From: Deltaproteobacteria bacterium | GTDB taxonomy: Bacteria; Desulfobacterota; SM23-61 | Length of the DNA stretch: 64,000 nt | NCBI GenBank assembly: GCA_016875165.1 | Contig: VGSF01000006.1 | Location: forward strand, 35,040-99,039 | Direction: 5' to 3' | In this document: piece after piece, positions 51,165 through 60,137 of the stretch | How positions within the stretch are numbered: position 1 is the first letter of the stretch | Layout: the number at the start of each line of letters is the position of its first letter | The notes under the pieces: model-generated | Databases searched by the model: none | What the model was told of the DNA's origin: nothing | Seen by the model: the letters and a program-made list of their open reading frames with translations, nothing else | Translations under genes and position numbers: made by a program

Positions 51165-51677
51165 ATGAAAATTATAAGGGGCCGGGTCTGGAAGTTCGGG
51201 GACAATGTGGATACGGATGTGATCACTCCGGGCATCTACTTGAACGCCCCGATGGAGGAGATGAAAAAGCACGTCCTGGAAGTCTTGAATCCCCGCTTCC
51301 CGCAGGAAGTGAAAGCTGGTGATATCATCGTCGGAGGAAAAAATTTTGGTTGCGGTTCCAGCCGGGAGACGGCTGCGGATGCCATTAAAGCGCTGGGGGT
51401 GGCCGCAGTGGTCGCCGAATCTTTCGCCCGCATCTTCTTCCGTAACGCCATCGGGATCGGCCTTTCCGTCCTCTCCTGTCCCGGCGTGGCCTCTTTATTT
51501 CAGGAAGGGGAAGAAGCTGAACTGGATATCCTCCAGGCGAAGGTTAAAAACCTCTCCGCCGGAGCAACCCTCCATGGGCAACCGCTTCACGGCGATATTC
51601 TGGAAATCCTCTCCCGGGGGGGAACTCTTCCCTTACTCAAATCCCTGGCGGAAAAAGAACGGATCCCCAAACCATAG
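51165..51677 (+). CDS. leuD: 3-isopropylmalate dehydratase-family small subunit (LeuD-like)
   Basis: 170 residues. GRVWKFGDNVDTDVITPG is the swivel-domain signature; NFGCGSSRETAADAIKALGV and FFRNAIGIGL are conserved LeuD/HacB segments. It closes the active site of the LeuC-like subunit and sets substrate choice through the loop near residues 25-35 (YLNAPMEEMKKHV). AAGGAGA precedes the ATG. The mutase gene follows 23 bases later. Confidence 0.9.
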   Translation: MKIIRGRVWKFGDNVDTDVITPGIYLNAPMEEMKKHVLEVLNPRFPQEVKAGDIIVGGKNFGCGSSRETAADAIKALGVAAVVAESFARIFFRNAIGIGLSVLSCPGVASLFQEGEEAELDILQAKVKNLSAGATLHGQPLHGDILEILSRGGTLPLLKSLAEKERIPKP

Positions 51678-51700
51678 GAGGTCAGGAAGGAGGTCTGTAG

Positions 51701-53377
51701 ATGTTTGATAAAACCAAAATGGAAAAACTAGAAAAGCAAAACCAGGACTGGAAAACGGACTGCCTGCAAAAAAGCCTGGACAAGATTAAAATGAAGGCCG
51801 ATCATTTTCCAAAACAGTTTTATACCCCCTTAGATATCCGCGACTTCGATCATGCTCGGGATCTGGGATTCCCCGGGGACTATCCTTTTACCATGGCCAC
51901 TCATCCCACAGCCATTCCCGCAGAATTTTTAGTGGGGGCGCGGGCGCGCTACTCCGGTTTTGGAACCCCCGAAGATACCCGCGATCATTTTAAATTCCTG
52001 GTCTCCAAGGGATTCACCGGCCCCAGCGTCGCCTTCGACCTTCCCACCCAGATCGGCTACGATTCCGACCATCCCCTGGCCGCGGGAGAGGTCGGCAAAA
52101 TCGGAGTGGCCTGCTGCACCCTGCGGGACATGGAGGTCATCTTCGACGCCTTTCAGGGGCTGCCCATGGAAAACCTGCGCACCTCCTTCACCTGCAACGC
52201 CCAGACCGTGGTCATCCTGGCCATGTACGCTGCCCTGGCGGAGAAGAAAGGGGTCGCCCTGAATAAAATCACCGGGACCACGCAGAACGACATCCTTAAG
52301 GAATATGTGGCCCGCGGCACCTACATCTTCCCCCCCGGACCTTCAATGCGGTTGGTGGCGGACACGCTGGTCTTCGGGACAAAATACCTGCCCCGGTTCA
52401 ATGTCATGTCCATCAGCAGCTACCACATCCGCGAGGCCGGCGCCACCGCCGCCCAGGAGCTGGCCTTCATGTTCGCCAACACCATCGCCTACGTGGAAGC
52501 GGGGTTGAAAGCCGGCCTACAGGTCGATGATTTCGCCCCCCGCCTGAGCTATCTCGGGGGGTGCGGCAGCCACTTCTTCGGCGAAGTCGCCAAGTTCCGC
52601 GCCGCCCGCAGAATCTACGCCCGGCTCATGAAGGAACGCTTCGGGGCCAAGGACCCGGATTCCATGCGCCTCCGCTATCCCTCGGGAAACGCTGCTCACA
52701 CGTTCACGGTCAGGAAGCCCCTGAACAATATCGTCCGGGCCACGGTTCAAGGAATGTCCACCCTCCTGGGGGGATGCATGGGGGGCGGTTATGCCGTGGC
52801 CTATGACGAGGCGCTGGGACTCTATACGGAAAAATCGAGGAGGGTCGCCGACGACACTCCCCGGATCCTGAGAATGGAAGCCCGCCTGGGAGACATGATC
52901 GACCCCCTGGCCGGGTCCTATTATGTCGAGTACCTGACCAACCAGGTGGAGGAAGAGGTCTGGAAGATCCTTCAGAAGATCGATTCCCTGGGTGGGGCGG
53001 TCAAGGCCATCGAAAGAGGATACATGCAGCAGGAGATCGCCCGCAGCGCCTACCAGTACCAGCAGGAGGTGGAGAGCGCAAAGCGGGTGATCGTGGGGGT
53101 CAACAAGTTCGTCGAGGAAGAAGATCCCGTGGAGGGGGGAATGACCTTTGACCCCACGGTGGAAGAAAGGCATCTGGCCATTCTGGCCAAAGTCAAGAAG
53201 GAGCGGGACAACCATAAAGTGCGGGCCGCCCTGGACAAAATCCGCAGCACCGCTGAAGGAACGGAGAATCTCATGGGGCCGGTGATCGAAGCGGTGAAGG
53301 TCCAGACCACCATGGGAGAGATCTGCGGGGTCCTGCGGGAGGTTTTCGGGGAGTACCAACCTCACACTCAATTTTGA
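51701..53377 (+). CDS. Divergent acyl-CoA mutase large subunit (methylmalonyl-CoA mutase family)
   Basis: 558 residues covering only the substrate-binding TIM barrel; no B12-binding domain is attached, and no small B12 subunit or MeaB chaperone is encoded in the window. Retained family residues: SVAFDLPTQIGYDSDHP, TGTTQNDILKEY with Q195, R205, and H242 in SSYHIREAGAT. Compared with methylmalonyl-CoA mutase as I recall it, three pocket segments differ: TMRQYAGF becomes ARARYSGF (residues 80-87), HTQTAGST becomes YPSGNAAHT (326-334), and GGTQSLHTNSFDEAL becomes GGCMGGGYAVAYDEAL (357-371). A different acyl substrate is therefore likely. It is co-directional with the Leu-like genes and CoA-transferase. 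Confidence 0.85.
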   Translation: MFDKTKMEKLEKQNQDWKTDCLQKSLDKIKMKADHFPKQFYTPLDIRDFDHARDLGFPGDYPFTMATHPTAIPAEFLVGARARYSGFGTPEDTRDHFKFLVSKGFTGPSVAFDLPTQIGYDSDHPLAAGEVGKIGVACCTLRDMEVIFDAFQGLPMENLRTSFTCNAQTVVILAMYAALAEKKGVALNKITGTTQNDILKEYVARGTYIFPPGPSMRLVADTLVFGTKYLPRFNVMSISSYHIREAGATAAQELAFMFANTIAYVEAGLKAGLQVDDFAPRLSYLGGCGSHFFGEVAKFRAARRIYARLMKERFGAKDPDSMRLRYPSGNAAHTFTVRKPLNNIVRATVQGMSTLLGGCMGGGYAVAYDEALGLYTEKSRRVADDTPRILRMEARLGDMIDPLAGSYYVEYLTNQVEEEVWKILQKIDSLGGAVKAIERGYMQQEIARSAYQYQQEVESAKRVIVGVNKFVEEEDPVEGGMTFDPTVEERHLAILAKVKKERDNHKVRAALDKIRSTAEGTENLMGPVIEAVKVQTTMGEICGVLREVFGEYQPHTQF

Positions 53378-53386
53378 TTTTTTGGG

Positions 53387-53520
53387 ACGCAGATGAACGC
53401 AGATTCTCAGGATTATTCAGGATACGAACGAGATGAGGAAGATTTTTAAGGCACAGAGAAAATTTGCCTTTTTTCTCTAAATACATCCTTTTTAATCTGA
53501 GTGCATCTGCGTAAATCTGC
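53387..53520. repeat. Inverted repeat between mutase and CoA-transferase genes
   Basis: ACGCAGATGAACGCAGATT on the left (53387-53406) is mirrored by AATCTGAGTGCATCTGCG (from 53494) on the right. The remaining space is AT-rich with no gene. Confidence 0.5.
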
Positions 53521-53548
53521 ATGCCATTGAATAATAATGGAGGTTCTC

Positions 53549-54748
53549 ATGCCTCAACTGCTGAGCAACATTCGTATCCTCGACCTCTCGCGCATGCTCG
53601 CCGGACCTTTTGGATCCATGCTCCTCGGCGACCTGGGAGCGGAGGTTATCAAAATCGAAGAACCTCCGGCAGGAGATTTTACCCGCACACCTGCTCAGTA
53701 CCACATGGGAGGAATTGGCGCTTACTTTTTGGCAATTAACCGCAACAAAAAATCTGTGGGGATTGATCTAACCAGCCCCAAAGGGAAAATCATTCTATAT
53801 GAATTGGTGAAAGTCGCAGATGTCGTCTTTGATAACCTGCGGCCGACAGCACTGAAAAAAATCGGGGCGGATTATGAAACTGTAAAAGGCGTAAATCCCC
53901 AAATCATCTCATGTTCAATCTCCGGGTTTGGTCAGGATGGACCGGATCGGGATCTCCCGGCGTACGACCTGACCATCCAAGCTCGCGGAGGGGCCATGGG
54001 CATTACCGGCGAGAAAGACGGTGCACCCGTGCGTATGGGGCTGCCCGTGGGCGATCTGGCAGGGGGGATGTTTGCAGCTCTGGCCATTGCGGCGGCTCTC
54101 TTCGATCGGGAGAAAACGGGCCAAGGCCGCCAATTGGATATCAGCCTCTTAGACTGCCAGGCATCCCTGCTGACTTACATGGCCACGTATCATACCATTG
54201 GAGGCCTTATTCCAAAACCGCAAGGCTCATCCCATGAAATTCTGGTCCCTTATCAGGCCTTTAAAGCCAAGGATTTAAATTTGGTTGTGGCCTGCCCGAC
54301 GGAAAAATTTTGGCAGGCTCTATGCCGCGCTATCGGCAGAGAAGATCTTCCCGGGCACCCGCATTTCCAAGACGGCCTGCAACGCATTATTCACCGGCAA
54401 GAACTTTATCGTATCCTCCAGGAAGTCTTCATCACCAAGACCGTGGATGAGTGGATGGAGATTTTAAGACGGGAGGATGTTCCCAGCTCTCCGGTAAACA
54501 CATTGGACCGGGTTATTTCCGATCCCCAACTCCTCCACCGTAAAATGATTGTGGAAGTGGAGCATCCGGCCTCTGGAAAATTTAAAGCTGTTGGCAATCC
54601 AATCAAAGCCTCTGGGGCCGAGGAAATTTTCGGCCATCCTCCTCTTCTCGGTGAACATACAGAAGAGGTTCTGCGCAACCTTCTGCATTACGATTCTCCT
54701 AAAATCGAGCAATTGATTCAAGAAAAAGTTGTATTTAAAGCAACATAG
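53549..54748 (+). CDS. CaiB/BaiF-family (class III) CoA-transferase
   Basis: 399 residues from the ATG at 53549 with TGGAGG ahead. Family features: ILDLSRMLAGPFGSMLLGDL at the N-terminus, AEVIKIEEP, SCSISGFGQDGPDRDLPAYD (the conserved aspartate that forms the acyl anhydride is in the following DLTIQARGG region), and LPVGDLAGGMFAALAI. It moves CoA from a donor such as succinyl-CoA or acetyl-CoA to the imported or processed acid. It is the intact counterpart of the 36-codon stub at 48.5 kb. Confidence 0.9.
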   Translation: MPQLLSNIRILDLSRMLAGPFGSMLLGDLGAEVIKIEEPPAGDFTRTPAQYHMGGIGAYFLAINRNKKSVGIDLTSPKGKIILYELVKVADVVFDNLRPTALKKIGADYETVKGVNPQIISCSISGFGQDGPDRDLPAYDLTIQARGGAMGITGEKDGAPVRMGLPVGDLAGGMFAALAIAAALFDREKTGQGRQLDISLLDCQASLLTYMATYHTIGGLIPKPQGSSHEILVPYQAFKAKDLNLVVACPTEKFWQALCRAIGREDLPGHPHFQDGLQRIIHRQELYRILQEVFITKTVDEWMEILRREDVPSSPVNTLDRVISDPQLLHRKMIVEVEHPASGKFKAVGNPIKASGAEEIFGHPPLLGEHTEEVLRNLLHYDSPKIEQLIQEKVVFKAT

Positions 54749-54787
54749 AGGCATCCAAAGCCTCGCAAAAAAGAAAGGAGGTTTACC

Positions 54788-55765
54788 ATGAACAGGAAGA
54801 AGATGAGGATGGGAATGATGGCAGGGGTTTTAATTTTTCTATTAATCCCGGTTCTGGCCATGGGGACTTATCCGGAGAGGGAAATTACGGTTTATTGCGG
54901 CTCTTCGGCTGGAGGAGTTACGGATTTAGGGATTCGCCTTCTATCCGAGACAGTGAGTAAAGCTTTAGGCCAGCCGGTAGTTGTAACTAACAAACCAGGG
55001 GCTTCTCATACCATCTGCGCCAATCTGGTGGCCAATGCCAAGCCGGACGGATATACGATCGGAGCCCTATCCGCCAGTGCCTTCACCCAGGTTCCTAACA
55101 TGCGCAAAGTTCCCTATGACGTTAAAAAGGACTTTACCTGGATTGCCTCCTACACGGATTATACTTCAGGCCTGGTGGTCAGAACGGATGCGCCCTGGAA
55201 AAAACTGGAGGAGTTCCTGGATTATTCCAAGAAAAATCCAGGCAAGATGATTTACGGGAGCGATGGACACGGGTTGGGAACCCACATTCTCATGGAGTAC
55301 ATGGCTGTCAAAAAAGGAGGGATTGACTGGAAGCATGTACCGATTCCAGGAGGCCCGAAGCTGGCCACGGCTTTACTCGGCGGCCACATCCAGGCCTGGT
55401 CGGCAGCCGGGACCCATGTAAAATTCATTAGAGAAGGGAAGATACGCTTACTGGTTAGTTATAATACTGACAGGTTGAAATACGCTCCGGAAGTTCCCAC
55501 TATGAATGAGTTGGGTTACAATCTGGCCATCGGGACCCCGCTGGTGATTATCGGACCTAAAGACCTTCCGCAACCGATCCTTAAAAAATTGGAGGAAGCC
55601 TATCTTAAGGCTATGAAGGACCCCGCTTACCTCCAGTTTCTTGAGCGGATAGATTTTATTCAAAATTTTATGGGTTCAGCAGAGTTGGTCAAAGCCATAG
55701 AAGCGCAGTCCAAGGGCTGGAAGGAACTGATTGAGGTGACCGGGATTAAGGAAGAAACAAAGTAG
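54788..55765 (+). CDS. tctC: TctC-type tripartite tricarboxylate transporter receptor, copy 1
   Basis: 325 residues with a signal peptide (hydrophobic LIFLLIPVLAMG). The mature start ITVYCGSSAGGVTDLGIRLL and VVVTNKPGASHTICANLVA are the Bug/TctC ligand-binding signatures; GGPKLATALLGGHIQAWSAAG is the second. It binds a carboxylate in the periplasm for TctAB encoded next. GGAGGTTTACC precedes the ATG. A second receptor at 62.7 kb may broaden the substrate range of the same permease. Confidence 0.92.
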   Translation: MNRKKMRMGMMAGVLIFLLIPVLAMGTYPEREITVYCGSSAGGVTDLGIRLLSETVSKALGQPVVVTNKPGASHTICANLVANAKPDGYTIGALSASAFTQVPNMRKVPYDVKKDFTWIASYTDYTSGLVVRTDAPWKKLEEFLDYSKKNPGKMIYGSDGHGLGTHILMEYMAVKKGGIDWKHVPIPGGPKLATALLGGHIQAWSAAGTHVKFIREGKIRLLVSYNTDRLKYAPEVPTMNELGYNLAIGTPLVIIGPKDLPQPILKKLEEAYLKAMKDPAYLQFLERIDFIQNFMGSAELVKAIEAQSKGWKELIEVTGIKEETK

Positions 55766-55827
55766 ATAAAAATAACCACCAGAGGATCGAGTCTTGGGAA
55801 ACCCCCGGTCTCGCGGAGATATTTTCC

Positions 55828-56286
55828 ATGAAGCGCATTGAATATATCGGTAGCCTGATTGGCTTGGTAATCGCCGCTATCGTTATCTGGCAGTCGTTCC
55901 TTATCCCGATGGGAAGCATAGGCAAACCAGGGCCAGGATTCATGCCTTTTTGGGTTGCCGTTATCCTGGCCTTGCTTTCTGGCTTTTCGTGGATTGAAAC
56001 AAGGACACGTAAGCTCCCCGCCGTTCAGGTCCAATCCAGAGTAGGGGAAAGACAATGGTCAAACGTGATCTGGACAGCAGCTTCTCTCCTGGCCTATGGA
56101 TTCCTAATAGAGATTCTGGGGTTCATACTTAGCACAATTTTCCTGTTGCTTTTCTTGTTCCGTTTTATGGGAAGGCAGAAGTGGTGGGTGGTCTTTACCG
56201 GATCATTTCTGGTGACCCTGATATCCCACGCCATCTTTAAATTGGCTCTTAAGGTGCAGCTCCCCGCTGGCATATTTAAGATCTAA
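55828..56286 (+). CDS. tctB: TctB small permease subunit
   Basis: 152 residues, four predicted membrane helices (GLVIAAIVIWQSFLI, GFMPFWVAVILALLSGF, IWTAASLLAYGFLIEILGFI, WVVFTGSFLVTLISHAIF). Length and the GKPGPGFMPFW segment are typical of TctB. A weak GGAG lies 11 bases ahead of the ATG. The TctA gene starts 13 bases after the stop. Confidence 0.9.
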   Translation: MKRIEYIGSLIGLVIAAIVIWQSFLIPMGSIGKPGPGFMPFWVAVILALLSGFSWIETRTRKLPAVQVQSRVGERQWSNVIWTAASLLAYGFLIEILGFILSTIFLLLFLFRFMGRQKWWVVFTGSFLVTLISHAIFKLALKVQLPAGIFKI

Positions 56287-56298
56287 CCGGAGGCTGTC

Positions 56299-57822
56299 TT
56301 GGATCTTTGGAACAGTGTCCTTCTCGGTTTTTCCATAAGCTTAGAGCCCATCAATCTTTTTTACTGCTTCATGGGCGTCCTCATGGGAACCCTGATCGGG
56401 GTGCTCCCCGGAATTGGGCCGGTAGCCACCATCTCCATTCTCCTGCCGGCAACTTTTAAGATGTCCCCGATATCCGGGATCATAATGCTGGCCGGAATTT
56501 ACTATGGAGCCATGTACGGGGGATCCACAACTTCCATCCTGGTCAACATTCCCGGAGAAGCCGCTTCGGTAGTGACCTGCCTGGATGGTTATCAAATGGC
56601 CCGGAAAGGCCGGGCTGGGCCGGCCTTGGGAATTTCCGCGTTCGGCTCGTTCATCGCCGGAACTTTTGCCGTTGTGGCCTTGACCTTATTGGCTCCCCCG
56701 CTGGCCGAGGTGGCCCTGCAACTCGGCCCGCCTGAATATTTTTCCCTGGTGATCCTCGGGTTTACCCTTTTGGCCTATTTAGCCCATGGTTCGATGATCA
56801 AGGCTCTGATGATGGCCTGCATCGGGCTGATCATGGCCTGCATCGGGCTGGATTTCATCTCTGGTTTCGAGCGCTTTACCTACGGGATCGCCACTCTGGA
56901 AGACGGCATCGGTTTGGTTCCCGTAGCCATGGGGGTATTCGGGATCGGAGAGGTTCTAATCAACTTGGAGGAATCGATTGGCAAAAGGGAAGTTTTTAAA
57001 GCTAAAATATCCAACCTTCTCCCTTCCTTGAAAGACTGGAAAGACTCTCTTCTGCCAATCATCCGGGGCTCGGTTCTCGGTTTTTTTCTGGGGATTCTCC
57101 CCGGAGGGGGAGCGGTCATCGCCTCCTTCACCTCCTATGCTGTCGAGAAGCGCTTTTCCAAGCATCCGCAAGAGTTTGGCCAAGGGGCCATTGAGGGGGT
57201 GGCAGGCCCGGAAGCCGCCAACAATGCCGGGGCCGGTGGGAATTTTATCCCCCTGATGACGCTGGGGATCCCGGCCAACCCCGTTATGGCTTTGATGATG
57301 GGGGCGCTGGTGATCCACGGGCTGCAGCCAGGTCCTCTCCTTTTATCGCAAAACCCCGATGTTTTCTGGGGCGTGATTGTGAGTATGTACCTTGGCAACA
57401 TCATGTTGTTGATTTTAAATCTTCCTCTGATAGGCATATGGATACGCGTCCTGCGCATTCCCTACCCCTTTCTCTTCCCCCTTATCCTGCTGTTTTGCCT
57501 TATCGGCTCCTACAGCATCGGCAATAATAAATTCGACGTGCTCATTATGTCGCTCTTCGGAGTGATCGGTTACCTACTGAGAAAGATCCGTTTTGAAGCT
57601 GCTCCCATGCTTTTGGCCATGGTCCTGGGACCGATGCTCGAGGATGCCCTGAGGCAATCTTTGATCATGTCCGGCGGGAGTTTTACGATCTTCCTGGTTC
57701 GTCCTTTTTCCCTGGCCTTTATCGGGCTGGCGGCAATATTGACAGCCTTCCCTATCATCAAATGGATCTTAGGGAAAAAGACCCGCTTGGCTGCGGAGTT
57801 GCCCAAAGAGGATCACTCATAA
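56299..57822 (+). CDS. tctA: TctA large permease subunit
   Basis: 507 residues, about twelve membrane helices. GVLPGIGPVATISILLP, YGAMYGGSTTSILVNIPGE and DGYQMARKGRAGPALGISA are the conserved TctA segments, and the second GILPGGGAVIASFTSYAVEK repeat shows the internal duplication of the family. The TTG start is supported by CCGGAGG at good spacing and close coupling to tctB. It moves the acid bound by TctC using an ion gradient. Confidence 0.93.
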   Translation: MDLWNSVLLGFSISLEPINLFYCFMGVLMGTLIGVLPGIGPVATISILLPATFKMSPISGIIMLAGIYYGAMYGGSTTSILVNIPGEAASVVTCLDGYQMARKGRAGPALGISAFGSFIAGTFAVVALTLLAPPLAEVALQLGPPEYFSLVILGFTLLAYLAHGSMIKALMMACIGLIMACIGLDFISGFERFTYGIATLEDGIGLVPVAMGVFGIGEVLINLEESIGKREVFKAKISNLLPSLKDWKDSLLPIIRGSVLGFFLGILPGGGAVIASFTSYAVEKRFSKHPQEFGQGAIEGVAGPEAANNAGAGGNFIPLMTLGIPANPVMALMMGALVIHGLQPGPLLLSQNPDVFWGVIVSMYLGNIMLLILNLPLIGIWIRVLRIPYPFLFPLILLFCLIGSYSIGNNKFDVLIMSLFGVIGYLLRKIRFEAAPMLLAMVLGPMLEDALRQSLIMSGGSFTIFLVRPFSLAFIGLAAILTAFPIIKWILGKKTRLAAELPKEDHS

Positions 57823-57836
57823 GCAAAGGAGAAAAG

Positions 57837-58634
57837 ATGGAGGAAAATTTATTACTTTTGGAAAAACGAGAACGAGTTGGCACTATCGCTTTCAATCGTC
57901 CAGAGCGACGTAATGCTCTATCTCCGCTATTGCTCTACCAGCTCTCTGAGATGCTAAACCAACTTAAGATGGAGGATGAAATTCGCTGCGTCGTCTTAAA
58001 GGGGGCCGGGGACAAAGCCTTTTCCTCTGGCTACGACATTACGGCCATTCCCACGAATGTCAACCCCGAGGTGATGGAGGCCCTGAAAACAAAAAATCCG
58101 CTGCAAATGGCTCTGGAAGCCATCCAGGAATTTCCCTACCCGGTCATGGCCATGATCAACGGAATGGCTTTCGGCGCCGGTTGCGAATTGGCCATGACCT
58201 GCGACATGCGCATCGCTGTCGATACAGCCCGCCTGGGCATGCCCCCGGCCAAGCTCGGACTGGTTTACATGCCTGCAGGAATCATGAATTTTGTGAACGT
58301 CGCCGGTTTGGCCAATGCCAAAGAGATCTTTTTTACCGGCCGTTACTTTTCCGCTTCCCGAGCTAAGGAGATGGGCCTGGTGCATTATGTGCTTCCCATG
58401 GAACAACTTGCTCCGTTTACAGAAGAAATGGCCTACGAGATTGCGGGTAATGCCCCCCTTTCCCTAAAAGGAATGAAAACCATCTTCAACGCCTGGGGCA
58501 AGTCCCAACAGTTTAGAGCAGATGACCTGAAACAAATCGAAATGCTGGTTGCCCAGGCTTTTAATAGCGAAGACCTAAAAGAAGGGCAAAAAGCCTTCTT
58601 CGAGAAGCGTAAACCTCTTTTCAAGGGAAGATAA
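57837..58634 (+). CDS. Methylmalonyl-CoA decarboxylase-like crotonase, copy 1
   Basis: 265 residues from the ATG at 57837 (AAAGGAGAAA ahead). A crotonase-fold enzyme closest in pattern to E. coli YgfG (ScpB): FSSGYDITAIP, GMPPAKLGLVY and the C-terminal NSEDLKEGQKAFFEKRKP. Of the two hydratase glutamates, E117 (GCELAM) is present but the second is replaced by A138, so simple enoyl-CoA hydration is unlikely. Y144 aligns with the YgfG active-site tyrosine, and the YgfG histidine H66 is Y66 here. It may decarboxylate or isomerise the mutase product. Confidence 0.8.
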   Translation: MEENLLLLEKRERVGTIAFNRPERRNALSPLLLYQLSEMLNQLKMEDEIRCVVLKGAGDKAFSSGYDITAIPTNVNPEVMEALKTKNPLQMALEAIQEFPYPVMAMINGMAFGAGCELAMTCDMRIAVDTARLGMPPAKLGLVYMPAGIMNFVNVAGLANAKEIFFTGRYFSASRAKEMGLVHYVLPMEQLAPFTEEMAYEIAGNAPLSLKGMKTIFNAWGKSQQFRADDLKQIEMLVAQAFNSEDLKEGQKAFFEKRKPLFKGR

Positions 58635-58638
58635 AAGT

Positions 58639-60060
58639 ATGAAATGGGATGCGGAGACTGAGATATTGATCATCGGTTTTGGCGGCGCGGGAGCTGTAGC
58701 CGCCATCACCGCCCATGATGCGGGAGCGCAGGTTCTGATCGTGGAAAAGATGGAAAAAGGGGGAGGCACGACTAACATCTCCCTCGGGGGATTCCTCAGC
58801 CCCAAAGAGAGGGCGGGGGCTCAACAATACCTGGAGAATTTATGCTTCCGGGTCTCCCGCACCGTCGATCCCGAGATGATTCAAATTTATGTCGAAGAGT
58901 GCCTGAAAAACCGGGAATGGTTCGAGAGCCGGGGCGCGCGGACCCATGTTTACGGAGGAGCGGCATTTTCCCAGTTGCCCGGAGCTGAATCTATCGAGAA
59001 ACGGATGGTCACCGGGAAGAACACTGTTGAGGAGAATTCCTTCTGGACCTTCCTGCGGTCTCAGGTGGAGAGCCGAAAAATTCCGGTTTGGTATTCCTCC
59101 CCGGCAAAGGAGCTGCTCACCGACCCCCGGGGAGTGTTGACCGGGGCAGTGATTGAGAGCGAAGGAAAAGCGAAGGCGGTAAAAGCTAACCGGGCGGTCA
59201 TCCTTACCTGCGGTGGGTTTGAATACGATGAATGGCTGAAGGCCAATTACTTGAAGGGTTATCCTTACCACTCTTTCGCCACACCGGCTAACACCGGGGA
59301 TGGGGTTCGCATGGCTCAGCGAGTGGGGGCCGACCTCTGGCATATGTCTGGAGTTTCCACCCCTTTAGGTTTTAAGGCTCCCGAATTTGAAGCTGCATTC
59401 ATGGTCCGTCCAGCGACCCACCGGTATATTTTCGTGGATCAAGAGGGAAAAAGGTTTGCTTCTGAATTTGCCGAGATTCATGCCTACAACTTCATAGTCG
59501 ATTATTTTGACCCTCACACCTTGCGTTTTCCCCGTATTCCCTGCTATATGATTTTTGACGAGGCTGCCCGCAAGGCCGGCCCCATGGGGTTAACTGCGAT
59601 AGGGTACAATCGGGGGCGGTATGACTGGTCCAAGGATAACGGGGAGGAAATTCGTCGAGGTTGGATCATCGCGGACGATACTATTGCCTGCCTGGGTCAG
59701 AAGATCGAGCTTGACGGAGGTATTCTGGAAAAGACCGTGGTTCAATACAATCAAGATTGCCAACTTGGCCAGGACCGGGAATTCCACCGCCCGAAAGACA
59801 AGCTGGCGCCGATAGGTGAAGGGCCTTACTACGCCATGAAACTTTGGCCTTGCCTCCTGAACACGCAAGGCGGACCCCGAAGGAATGTTAAAGCTCAGGT
59901 TCTTTACCCCGATGGCCGTCCCATCCCCCGCCTGTACAGCGCCGGGGAATTGGGATCATTATACGGACTGCTCTACCAGGGATCCGGGAATTTGGGAGAA
60001 TGTCTGGCTTTCGGCCGCATCGCCGGAAGAGAAGCTGCCAAAGAATCCCTTTGGGGATAG
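58639..60060 (+). CDS. FAD-dependent oxidoreductase (fumarate reductase flavoprotein/KstD-like)
   Basis: 473 residues. The FAD dinucleotide-binding loop is ILIIGFGGAGAVAAI (G13, G15, G18) with VEKMEKGGGTTNISLGGF following. AVILTCGGFEYDE and the C-terminal LYSAGELGSLYGLLYQGSGNLGE close the FAD site. The family reduces C=C bonds of fumarate-like, urocanate-like or steroid substrates. No membrane anchor or signal. It starts 5 bases after the crotonase. A ferredoxin gene follows, a possible electron donor, suggesting reduction or oxidation of an unsaturated acyl compound in this pathway. Confidence 0.85.
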   Translation: MKWDAETEILIIGFGGAGAVAAITAHDAGAQVLIVEKMEKGGGTTNISLGGFLSPKERAGAQQYLENLCFRVSRTVDPEMIQIYVEECLKNREWFESRGARTHVYGGAAFSQLPGAESIEKRMVTGKNTVEENSFWTFLRSQVESRKIPVWYSSPAKELLTDPRGVLTGAVIESEGKAKAVKANRAVILTCGGFEYDEWLKANYLKGYPYHSFATPANTGDGVRMAQRVGADLWHMSGVSTPLGFKAPEFEAAFMVRPATHRYIFVDQEGKRFASEFAEIHAYNFIVDYFDPHTLRFPRIPCYMIFDEAARKAGPMGLTAIGYNRGRYDWSKDNGEEIRRGWIIADDTIACLGQKIELDGGILEKTVVQYNQDCQLGQDREFHRPKDKLAPIGEGPYYAMKLWPCLLNTQGGPRRNVKAQVLYPDGRPIPRLYSAGELGSLYGLLYQGSGNLGECLAFGRIAGREAAKESLWG

Positions 60061-60137
60061 TCGGAAGGCACACCAAAAAAAGAAAGGGAAAAGATAAAGG
60101 GTTGGGGGTTTGAAAGAAAACGAAGGAGGCGCATCTT

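Noticed and set aside
52517..53371. Long minus-strand open frame opposite the mutase (284 codons)
   Set aside because: Shadow frame; rich in His, Leu and Gly in the manner of reverse-strand translations of GC-rich genes.
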